DNA from: Scolanthus callimorphus
Lineage: Eukaryota > Cnidaria > Anthozoa > Actiniaria > Edwardsiidae
Assembly: GCA_033964015.1 (NCBI GenBank)
Contig: CM066916.1
Location: forward strand, 27,049,404 to 27,113,403
Direction of reading: 5' to 3'
DNA length: 64,000 nucleotides
The notes below the pieces were generated by a model that worked only from the letters and a program-made list of their open reading frames with translations, did not search any database and was not told the origin of the DNA. A program made the position numbers and the translations under genes. Below are positions 36,212-44,724 of this stretch, piece after piece. Each line of letters opens with the position of its first letter. Position 1 is the first letter of the stretch.

Positions 36212-36427
36212 AGAGATTTTTTCTCTTTCTCCGCTTACTAGGGCTAACGCTCAGAAGCACACATGGGACCATTTCATTAGCACGTTAGCTTTCACGCAAG
36301 GTTAATTCCTTATCTCCACTCTGTTGAACTTAGTGCTACGCGGCCACAGGCTTGCCTGAACATCTACATATATTCACTTCATTACCGCGAACATTACATC
36401 TAATTTACCCCGACCTGCTCCCAGTCT

Positions 36428-36502
36428 GACCTGGATAGCTCAGCTGGTAGAGCATCGGATGTACAATTCTGAAGGTCGTGGGTTCGAATCCCTCTCGGGG
36501 TC
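36428..36502 (+). tRNA. tRNA-like copy 22
   Basis: 75-nt body identical to copy 1; the spacer before it has TTTCACGCAAGG for TTTCACACAAGG. Confidence 0.72.
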
Positions 36503-36718
36503 AGAGATTTTTTCTCTTTCTCCGCTTACTAGGGCTAACGCTCAGAAGCACACATGGGACCATTTCATTAGCACGTTAGCTTTCACACAAGGTTAATTCC
36601 TTATCTCCACTCTGTTGAACTTAGTGCTACGCGGCCACAGGCTTGCCTGAACATCTACATATATTCACTTCATTACCGCGAACATTACATCTAATTTACC
36701 CCGACCTGCTCCCAGTCT

Positions 36719-36793
36719 GACCTGGATAGCTCAGCTGGTAGAGCATCGGATGTACAATTCTGAAGGTCGTGGGTTCGAATCCCTCTCGGGGTC
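36719..36793 (+). tRNA. tRNA-like copy 23
   Basis: 75-nt body identical to copy 1. Confidence 0.72.
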
Positions 36794-37009
36794 AGAGATT
36801 TTTTCTCTTTCTCCGCTTACTAGGGCTAACGCTCAGAAGCACACATGGGACCATTTCATTAGCACGTTAGCTTTCACACAAGGTTAATTCCTTATCTCCA
36901 CTCTGTTGAACTTAGTGCTACGCGGCCACAGGCTTGCCTGAACATCTACATATATTCACTTCATTACCGCGAACATTACATCTAATTTACCCCGACCTGC
37001 TCCCAGTCT

Positions 37010-37084
37010 GACCTGGATAGCTCAGCTGGTAGAGCATCGGATGTACAATTCTGAAGGTCGTGGGTTCGAATCCCTCTCGGGGTC
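37010..37084 (+). tRNA. tRNA-like copy 24
   Basis: 75-nt body identical to copy 1. Confidence 0.72.
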
Positions 37085-37300
37085 AGAGATTTTTTCTCTT
37101 TCTCCGCTTACTAGGGCTAACGCTCAGAAGCACACATGGGACCATTTCATTAGCACGTTAGCTTTCACACAAGGTTAATTCCTTATCTCCACTCTGTTGA
37201 ACTTAGTGCTACGCGGCCACAGGCTTGCCTGAACATCTACATATATTCACTTCATTACCGCGAACATTACATCTAATTTACCCCGACCTGCTCCCAGTCT

Positions 37301-37375
37301 GACCTGGATAGCTCAGCTGGTAGAGCATCGGATGTACAATTCTGAAGGTCGTGGGTTCGAATCCCTCTCGGGGTC
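37301..37375 (+). tRNA. tRNA-like copy 25
   Basis: 75-nt body identical to copy 1. Confidence 0.72.
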
Positions 37376-37591
37376 AGAGATTTTTTCTCTTTCTCCGCTT
37401 ACTAGGGCTAACGCTCAGAAGCACACATGGGACCATTTCATTAGCACGTTAGCTTTCACACAAGGTTAATTCCTTATCTCCACTCTGTTGAACTTAGTGC
37501 TACGCGGCCACAGGCTTGCCTGAACATCTACATATATTCACTTCATTACCGCGAACATTACATCTAATTTACCCCGACCTGCTCCCAGTCT

Positions 37592-37666
37592 GACCTGGAT
37601 AGCTCAGCTGGTAGAGCATCGGATGTACAATTCTGAAGGTCGTGGGTTCGAATCCCTCTCGGGGTC
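37592..37666 (+). tRNA. tRNA-like copy 26 (last)
   Basis: 75-nt body identical to copy 1. The following spacer carries GGGCCAACG and breaks off at 37825, about 160 bp on. Confidence 0.72.
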
Positions 37667-38179
37667 AGAGATTTTTTCTCTTTCTCCGCTTACTAGGGCC
37701 AACGCTCAGAAGCACACATGGGACCATTTCATTAGCACGTTAGCTTTCACACAAGGTTAATTCCTTATCTCCACTCTGTTGAACTTAGTGCTACGCGGCC
37801 ACAGGCTTGCCTGAACATCTACATAGTTACAACACTGTTTTCCCCTCTGAGAAGTAAATATAGAGCACTACTGTTCTATGCATTCCCTCCAATTTCGGCG
37901 CGCGCCACTGACACAGGAAGCCTGCAACAAATATTTTTCAAAGCTAAATTTGAAGATACGAAGTCTTCTTTCCATCTCTCTTCTGTGAAAAATTTGTGGA
38001 ATGTATAAACTTTCTGTTACGGGTTATTAGTAGAACGTTCTGCGTTACGCATGTTTGCGCGCATATTAAAGTTTGGGGCCTTCTCGTTGCAAGAGCTGTT
38101 TTTTTATTTGTTTTTGCAATGTATTTTCTAAACGGTTCTCTGGGTGATAATGTCAAACCCGTGGTAACAACAAGCGTTC

Positions 38180-38352
38180 CTCCTTTGTCCATTCTCCAGC
38201 GTTCGCACGAGCTCTATCGCCATGTACGATAACTATAAGCGTGTCTTGTTCATTCTTCAGCGTTCGCACGAGCTCTATCGGCATGTACGATAACTATAAG
38301 CGTTCCATGTTCATTTTTCAGCGTTCGCACGAGCTCTATCGGCCATGTACGA
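38180..38352 (+). repeat. Triplicated splice acceptor and exon start
   Basis: CAG followed by CGTTCGCACGAGCTCTATCG occurs three times, with exon-like starts at 38200, 38261 and 38322 (61-bp spacing). Only the third continues into the full exon 8. The upstream two run into CATGTACGATAACTATAAGC. Each carries a usable CAG acceptor, but 61 and 122 bp are not multiples of 3. Confidence 0.9.
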
Positions 38353-38442
38353 AACAGAAGCGGAAATGAGGGTGGAGCAGGGAGATGTGGTAGGCGTGTT
38401 GGCCGCCGCACATTACCTCGGGTTTGCATCTCTGGAAAAAGT
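38322..38442 (+). CDS. BTBD16: BTBD16-like exon 8
   Basis: The acceptor is TTTTTCAG at 38321 and the donor GT|GTAAGT at 38443. It encodes residues 355-394 (ALSAMYETEAEMRVEQGDVV, then LAAAHYLGFASLEK), the last helices of the BTB fold. The phase fits exon 7 (1) and exon 9 (2). Confidence 0.9.
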
Positions 38443-38503
38443 GTAAGTGCGATTAAATGTCTGTTACTGAGAGTACGAATCTCTCACATTATCTAAGTAT
38501 ATA

Positions 38504-38755
38504 TACAGCTGATTGCGTTTGACCGTTTTACCCTAACAGTTCGCACGTTATGTTTGAACGTTTGAAAGTTGCGTTTCTAGGATGAAACGAGACGTTTCTA
38601 TGGCGAAGCAAAGAGTTCTGTCCTCTCTGATTGGTCAGTGCACATGGCGGTTGCTCTTGGAAACGTCCGACTTTTTGACTCACAACGCAACTTTCAAACG
38701 TTCAAACGTAACGTGCGAACTGTTAGGGTAAAACAGTCAAACGCAATCGGCTGTA
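38504..38755. mobile_element. TIR element (about 250 bp)
   Basis: TACAGCTGATTGCGTTTGAC at the left and its near inverse at the right continue as long arms (about 70 bp) through GTTCGCACGTTA and CAAACGTTCAAACG. It does not code for protein. Confidence 0.8.
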
Positions 38756-38756
38756 A

Positions 38757-38897
38757 TAGGACTCCATGCTGTCCAATTTAAGAAAAAATTGGATGATTCA
38801 AAGGAACTCTAAAATTGGACGAGGCCGCAGGCCGAGTCCAATTTGGAGTTCCAAGGAATCATCCATTTTTCTTAATTGGACAAGCATGGAGTCCTGT
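38757..38897. repeat. Hairpin MITE
   Basis: AGGACTCCATGCTGTCCAAT at the left pairs with its inverse ending at GGAGTCCT. The centre is GAGGCCGCAGGCCGAG, similar in style to the hairpins at 12632-13042 and 63068-63458. Confidence 0.75.
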
Positions 38898-39165
38898 TAT
38901 TTATTAATTATATGTTATTTATTAATTATATAGTGAATCATAAAATGCCGAAGTTGTCCAATTGCAGCACGCACGATCCAATTATAAAATAATTGGACAG
39001 TTAACAATGGATTTCGCTCTGGCTACATAATTATAGGCTAAAATGTCATGCGCCTAGTGATTGACTCCTGGCGCCCGTTTCTCGAAACGCCCGAGAACTT
39101 TGTTTTTAAATTTTCATGGATTTATCAAAACGCTTTTCGTTTTCTTTTATACCCTGCTGATTTGA

Positions 39166-40072
39166 GGCTTGCACTATTTCAAGATGCAAAGATGCAAAGA
39201 TGCAGAGATGCAAAAGATGCAAAAGATGCAAAAGATGCAAAAGATGCAAAAATGCATGGGTATCAAATTCCTAATACAGTGTTGACAGCCGCAATGTCTC
39301 ATAATAAGTACATTATTGGCGGTTGTACGCGTGAGCCGAGTATCGATTATTTAGCAAGTTCGCATTATTATACCAATTTTAGAAGCTTCACGATGAAAAC
39401 AAAACTACATAGAACTCAACCTGACCCTGTTTATGACTAAACCGCGGAAAATGGATGCTTTCTGCGTGACGTATAACTTGATAAAATTTTAAAAATAAAA
39501 ACCGCGTATTTGACAAAAAAAACTCAAAAACCGGGTAAATCCGGAAAAGATATACGCTGTTTGTGACAAGCTCGAAAACCTACGCCACGAGGTATGTGTA
39601 TAAGTTTCCCCTTATAGCTGGCTACAATTAACAGAACGATTTTTTTTTTGGTAGAAACGCCATTCTGGTTCAAGTGACGTTTTCTCGTTGTTTTCGGCTC
39701 GCGCTTTCCGCTTGAATTATGATATGAGTTCAATATATTTTCTTGGAGAGCTCGAAGTAAAAGAGGTGTCCAGGCCAATTGAGTTCTATGTATTTTTGTT
39801 TTCATCGTGAAGCTTCTAAAATTGGTATAATAATCTGCGAAATTGCTAAATAAATCGATACTCGGCTCACGCGTTATACAACCGCCAACAATGTATTTAT
39901 TATGAGACATTGCGGCTGTCAACACTGTATTAGGAATTTTCACAATGCTGAGTAATTTGATACCCTTGCATCTTTTGCATCTTTCGCATCTTTGCATCTT
40001 TTGCATCTTTGCATCTCTGCATCCTTGTATCTTTGCATCTTTGCATCTTTCCATCTTGAAATAGTGCAAGCC
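39166..40072. mobile_element. TIR element with GATGCAAA subterminal repeats
   Basis: GGCTTGCACTATTTCAAGATG at the left is mirrored at the right end. Both ends carry runs of AGATGCAAAG / CTTTGCATCT. A further 120-bp inverted block (CCTAATACAGTGTTGACAGC and its inverse) lies inside. The short KDAKDAKDAK frames come from these runs and are not a gene. Confidence 0.8.
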
Positions 40073-40912
40073 CTGATTTGAATAGTCTATAACTCCCTTT
40101 TCGTGGTTATTTCTATTTTATAGTATTTATAGCATTATGTTAGTTTAAACCGAACGTTTCGGGCACCCTAAAACCTCGGGTAAAAAATAGCGGACATTTT
40201 GCGTTAGCTACGGACCTCCCGAGACTTTCGGGTGATTTTTTGTCCATTTGAGGGTTTGAATGAAATCGATTATTTTTAGACGTAAAAAAGTATACATATT
40301 CGCGGATAGGAAGTTGTAGACTAATTAATAAATCATCAGGGTAGAAAAGAAAAGGAAAAACTTTGGGATCAATCTATTCAAATTTCAAAACAAACTTTTC
40401 GGGCCCGAAATTATCGGGCGTTTCGAGAAACGGCCCTCTGGATGGATCAAACTTTATCCAAGTTTGGTTGTCCAACAGCAGCTTTGACCGTTGGCAAAAT
40501 AAAACACTGATGATCATAGCGCCCTTGCTCAGCTTTAGGAAAATGGAGTAAACGATTGAGGCATCGTCATCATCCCCTCTCCTCGATGGATCGTTTATGT
40601 ACTTTGTTTATCGACCAGTTATAAACGACCTTGCTTTATTTAGCACAACGTTCTATGACTTTATCAGCGAAAAAAAGCACGCGCGCTGTTGGGAAATAAC
40701 ACGAGAAGGTTGTAAAATTACGAGAGCAGCAGTGACAGAGACCGCTGTACGGCTGATACGGCTGCAAAAGGATTAGAGCCGCAGCCGCCAAATGCTCTAT
40801 TTTTCCGATAAATTCATAAAACGTTGTGCTCTAATGCTTTTATGTAGCTGGTTAGAACCATTACTTTATCGAGAGCATAGATTTGTACCAATCAGATTGC
40901 GCGTATCGCAGC

Positions 40913-41057
40913 TAGAGCAGATTTCGTATGACTGTGAAAGTGTCGCTACAAAGCTGTGCGCACCGCGACTGTGACCGCACCGCGACTACGCGATTTCATT
41001 CTGTATCTACAGCAGGCTTTTTCGTGGCACTTTTCACAGTCATACGAAATCTTCTCT
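40913..41057. mobile_element. AGAGCAGATTTCG-type MITE
   Basis: TAGAGCAGATTTCGTATGAC and its inverse (ATACGAAATCTTCTCT) bracket a core of GCACCGCGAC repeats. It is a close relative of 27123-27304 and ends 119 bp before exon 9. Confidence 0.75.
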
Positions 41058-41176
41058 TTATATAAAAATGTGCTCAGTTGTTCGTCTGTAAGATTGTGGG
41101 GGTGCTGTGGCGTACGTGGCACCCTATTTCATTCACTCACGTCTACAACTTACAAGCTGTTTTCTGGCATGTTTAG

Positions 41177-41246
41177 TTGTGGTCACCTGATGTTGAACTC
41201 CATTGCCTCCTGGTCGGCATGTATATATCATGCCGCAGCTTCCAAG
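41177..41246 (+). CDS. BTBD16: BTBD16-like exon 9
   Basis: The acceptor is CATGTTTAG at 41176 and the donor CCAAG|GTTGGT at 41247. It completes a Val codon and adds 23 codons (CGHLMLNSIASWSACIYHAA then ASK). The block aligns with the C-x-x-x-M helix that precedes the BACK region in BTBD16. The phase joins exon 8 and exon 10 exactly. Confidence 0.8.
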
Positions 41247-41331
41247 GTTGGTATGACGAATCATCCCATCATACATCTATTTCAGAAAATGTTGACGCCC
41301 CGCTTCATATCAGCCACACATCAGCCACCGA

Positions 41332-41425
41332 CGAGCGGTTAGCGCAGTGGTAGAGCGCCGGGCTTCTGTACGGAAGTTCAAACCCCGGCTGGACCAACAC
41401 TCAGGGTCTTTTCTAGCCTCGTCCC
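41332..41425 (+). mobile_element. tRNA-derived SINE fragment
   Basis: GAGCGGTTAGCGCAGTGGTA (A box) and AGTTCAAACCCC (degenerate B box) lie 30 bp apart and are followed by GGACCAACACTCAGGGTCTT, a tail that fits a SINE and not a tRNA gene. The anticodon region CTTCTGTACGGAAG is degenerate. It sits in the 356-bp intron 9. Confidence 0.65.
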
Positions 41426-41602
41426 CAGGATACCCCTTGATGTCACCTCGTGCATTCAATATTGCGGCCGCTCTTCGGGCGGACAGCAAAAGCCAATGAC
41501 GTCATAGCCACGTCCATGTGATGCACTTTCGAACAATAAGATACTAGAAAAGTGAACATTGACACTTGGTATATAAATATGCGAATTGTTTACTTGTTCC
41601 AG

Positions 41603-41665
41603 TACAAACAGCTCGCTGTAGTGGAGTCGTGTGAGAGATGGCTGGAGATCAGTCTCGTGCCACAG
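41603..41665 (+). CDS. BTBD16: BTBD16-like exon 10
   Basis: The acceptor is TTGTTCCAG at 41602 and the donor CACAG|GTGAGG at 41666. It has 21 codons in phase 0 (YKQLAVVESCERWLEISLVP and Q), matching the BTBD16 block C-E-x-W-L-E-x-x-L-V-P. Confidence 0.9.
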
Positions 41666-41770
41666 GTGAGGAGGAAAACCTTCACTCAGAAGTGTAAATA
41701 TTAGACTTTCTCCAATCCTGATAAAATGTCTTACAAATGTTCAGAAACGTTCCAATTCCAAGCTCAGAAT

Positions 41771-41990
41771 AGCTGTATTCACACTAGAGACGGAAAACTC
41801 GTCAGACGAGTTTCTTGCCTTGAATATGGTTCCCTGTTCTTCTGTGATCACGAGAAAACCATTTTTTTGAAGAAGAAAGTTTAGACATAACAAGCAAGTG
41901 TTTCTGAGTAGAATTGACATAAAACAGGAACTTTTTCTGACGAGAAACTCGTCTCAGACGAGTTTTCCGTCTCTAGTGTGAATACAGCTA
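41771..41990. mobile_element. GACGAG hairpin MITE, copy 1
   Basis: AGCTGTATTCACACTAGAGA and its inverse form the ends. Inner sequence is built from ACTCGTCTCAGACGAGT palindromes. Related copies lie at 42000-42194, 42253-42498 and 53733-53950. Confidence 0.75.
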
Positions 41991-41999
41991 ATGTGCGAC

Positions 42000-42194
42000 T
42001 AGAGACGGAAAACTCGTCTCCGGACGGAAAACTCGTCTTAGTGTGAAACGGGGACGAGACGGAATATTGGCAGGGAATCTTAGTGTGAAACCGGGACGAG
42101 ACGGATTTTTGACAGGAAATCGTCTGAATTCATATCAGACGAAAAACATGACGAGTCATGACGAGTTTTCCGTCATCTAGTGTGAATACGGCTA
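42000..42194. mobile_element. GACGAG hairpin MITE, copy 2 (left end worn)
   Basis: It starts CTAGAGACGGAAAACTCG and ends TAGTGTGAATACGGCTA. The left terminus lacks the TATTCACA part. It abuts copy 1. Confidence 0.6.
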
Positions 42195-42252
42195 TTATTT
42201 GACTCAACTGCACTCAATATTTGTTGAATCAGCCATGTTAAATCATCTTCAA

Positions 42253-42498
42253 TAGCCGTATTCACACTAGAGGACGGAAAACTCGTCATGACGGGTTTTT
42301 CGTCTGACGAGTTTTCGGTCTGATATGAATTCAGACGATTTCCCGTCAAAAATCCGTCTTGTCCCGATATCACACTAAGATTTTCCTTTTAAAAATCCGT
42401 CTCGTTCCGGTTTCACACTAAGATTTTCCTTTTCAAAATCCGTCTTGTCCCGGTTTCACACTTAGACGAGTTTTCCGTCTCTAGTGTGAATACGGCTA
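42253..42498. mobile_element. GACGAG hairpin MITE, copy 3
   Basis: TAGCCGTATTCACACTAGAG and its inverse are the ends. Inside, AAAATCCGTCTCGTTCCGG-type segments repeat three times. Confidence 0.7.
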
Positions 42499-42816
42499 AT
42501 GCGGGTGCCAAACCAGTAGGCGTTTTGCACTAGAGGTCACGTGACCGTTTCGAAACAAAGAACAACCTCGTTTCCATGTCCTCAAACAGTAGTCACGTGA
42601 CTCAGCCTCCGTGCTCGTCTAACCGCCATCTTGAAAATTACCCACAAGACCCTGTGGACGAGGTAGCATGCGAAGTTGACGATTGTGTGACGTCACGAAG
42701 CAAAAGCAGATCTCGGGGAGGGGCCAGGGGGACGGTGCTTCCCCTTACATGTGAAAATTTATAGGAAATATGTGAGCAAATTTTGATGTAAGCTTATCTT
42801 TTGTCACATGTTTATA

Positions 42817-43087
42817 TAGAGCGGATTTCACATGACTGTCAAGACTTGTTATGTAATTGCGATTGCTTTGCGTTCTCATTGGCTACTCATTTTTCTCAGC
42901 CTATCAAATTCTGCAGTACAATTGTGTAATTACACAATACAATTGTGTAATTACTAAGTAATTGGTTCGGCTTGCAATTGGCTGAGAAAAAAGCCATTTA
43001 GGAGCAAGTCATGATTTCTCTCGATTCTGATTGGCTAGTGATTGCTCAATTGCAATTGTTTTCACGAGTCATGTGAAAACCGCTCTA
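42817..43087. mobile_element. AGAGCGGATTTC-family MITE
   Basis: TAGAGCGGATTTCACATGAC at the left and GTCATGTGAAAACCGCTCTA at the right are inverted repeats. The interior has GATTGGCT-type motifs in inverted order, as in the copy at 17003-17367. Confidence 0.75.
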
Positions 43088-43192
43088 TCAGTGCCCCATG
43101 TTTATATTCCGTACCCGCTTTTGCGATGCGCCTTCCTATTACATGCTACCGAAAGATGGTCTGTATGAAGTGTTGTTTTTTGTTTGTTCCAG

Positions 43193-43260
43193 CTTTCTGT
43201 TCAAATCTACCTCAGTCATCTGCCACAACAGTTATTGGAGAAGACCTTGAAATCAGCGAA
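43193..43260 (+). CDS. BTBD16: BTBD16-like exon 11
   Basis: The acceptor is TTTGTTCCAG at 43192 and the donor GCGAA|GTAAGT at 43261. It encodes LSVQIYLSHLPQQLLEKTLK and SA plus two bases, corresponding to the P-x-x-L-L-x-K-x-L-K-S helix of BTBD16 and germ cell-less. The frame visible upstream in another phase is unrelated. Confidence 0.9.
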
Positions 43261-43338
43261 GTAAGTTAGTTGTACCCGCCTCTGTCTCAACGCACAGTAG
43301 AATTAAAGGGGCTGTGTCACGGTTTTTTTTAATGAATT

Positions 43339-43703
43339 TAACAAATAGATCTCGTTTTGCGTGTGTGTGTACTGTAATAGATACACAGATGATGTCACAG
43401 AATGTCATGAACAAAAAAGTACGCAACGAGACGCAGTTGAGTTGCGTGACTGTTGTTCATGACATTCTGTGACGTCTTCTGTGTATCTATTACAGTACAT
43501 ACGCACAAAAAACGAGATCTATTTGTTTTATACAACAACAAAAGCGATTTTTCTAAAGATGAATGAGCTCAAACAGTGCGCGCATTTCAAACTCGGTTTT
43601 GCTTGCATGCGAGCGCTATGACGTCAATCGTGCATGTGTACTCTAATAACACATGGTCTGCCAGCCAATCAGAGCGCGCGTTTTATTAGTGTTGTTGTAT
43701 AAT
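43339..43703. mobile_element. Hairpin MITE (AACAAATAGATCTCG family), copy 2
   Basis: Same block order as 15867-16175 with an additional 70 bp before the closing GTTGTTGTATAAT. It lies in intron 11. Confidence 0.7.
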
Positions 43704-43971
43704 CGTAAATAACACTCTAAATGTGTATGTTATCATCCCCAGATCTCTTATATCATTTGATATTAGCCTAATAACCAATGTAGCCTGTCGATTTCGTGCA
43801 AATTTGGACGTAGCTTCAAACTTTGAAAACTGATTTGAAAGACTCAAAAACTGACACGTGATTTGAAAGGGCAAACCATTTATGCGCGCAAGCTAAGGAG
43901 CCCAACCAGCTGACAAACTGAATACAGTGACACTTAAAATTATTTTATTTTATTTTTCTGTGGTCTTGCAG

Positions 43972-44050
43972 ACTGTTCACTTGGAATGAGTACGCGCTCT
44001 ACAAACTCCTCTGTTACTGGACCTTCCTGCAGCAACACCCAAACCTCCAG
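43972..44050 (+). CDS. BTBD16: BTBD16-like exon 12
   Basis: The acceptor is GGTCTTGCAG at 43971 and the donor CTCCAG|GTACTA at 44050/44051. It completes codon 462 and adds 26 codons: LFTWNEYALYKLLCYWTFLQ then QHPNLQ, the family's LF-x-x-x-E-Y-x-L-x-x-L helix pair. A 14.5-kb intron follows. Confidence 0.9.
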
Positions 44051-44724
44051 GTACTATTCGGCGTGTAAATTAACACAAACAAATTGCTTGGCTACATTAC
44101 CATTTTTTCAAGCAGAATACTCTTTATAATGCACTCATGATGCGAATAGCGGTCCACAACTTGCAATGCAACATTGTTTCATTGGCTTTATTTTCACGTG
44201 TGAAGACATCAAGTTTTCGCGCGAGAGATCACCCGGTATTTCATTGCTGTTTAAATAATAAGACATTTTCTTATGCTGGTTTCTCAGCTTCAACGGTTCT
44301 TATAAAAATAGAGTGTAGGTTTAGAAAAGCACCCAAGCATTACTAGAAGTACTAGTAAAAACAAACATTCCTAGAGTTCATTGTAGCGGAGCTCCTGCGC
44401 GGGCCGAAGGCCCGCGCAAGCGGAGCACCATACCTAAGAAAATAACGTCTCGCATAACTATGGAGTTGATTTTCAAACGTCACGGGCTTTCTTGCTCATT
44501 TTGCTTACGTTATTGACGGCGCCAAGTCAAATGATTAGGGCGTTGAAATGGTATCGCCCAAAAGATTAATGTGTCCAAGTTTGGTTGCCATAGGTTGTTC
44601 CCTTCTTGAGATATGAATCTTTTTGTTTCTTCCTGGTATTAAAGGTATAGCGTACGTCCGTCCGTCCGTCCGCCGTACGCGGAAACTCATGGGAACCCTG
44701 TGGTATACTAAGAAAATTAAAAAA

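Larger units (their letters stand above)
30117..37825 (+). repeat. Tandem array of 26.5 x 291-bp tRNA-containing units
   Basis: The 7.7-kb array has 26 complete units of 290-291 bp plus a partial last unit cut off at 37825. Each unit is a tRNA-like gene (75 nt), a TTTTTT terminator 5 nt after it, and about 210 bp of spacer beginning CTCTTTCTCCGCTTACTAGG. Units are nearly identical. Visible differences are single-base changes or deletions: CCAAC/CGAAC, CATCTATTC in the first two units, and GGGG to GGG in units 7, 11 and 16. The array lies wholly in intron 7 of the BTBD16-like gene, in sense orientation. Such uniformity means recent amplification or ongoing homogenisation. Confidence 0.98.

Noticed and set aside
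30117..37825. CRISPR-like periodic array
   Set aside because: The 291-bp period, absence of unique spacers and presence of Pol III boxes rule out CRISPR.
38200..38321. Two extra exons upstream of exon 8
   Set aside because: They are partial duplications of the exon 8 start; they hit other frames and have no donor of their own.
39048..40069. 130- and 181-codon frames with KDAKDAKDAK
   Set aside because: They are produced by AGATGCAAA runs and mirrored arms of one TIR element.
41332..41398. Functional tRNA gene
   Set aside because: The anticodon arm and B box are degenerate, there is no T-run terminator, and a SINE-type tail follows.
43042..43269. 75-codon frame overlapping exon 11
   Set aside because: It runs in a different phase across a MITE and the splice acceptor; the exon in the BTBD16 phase explains the conserved part.
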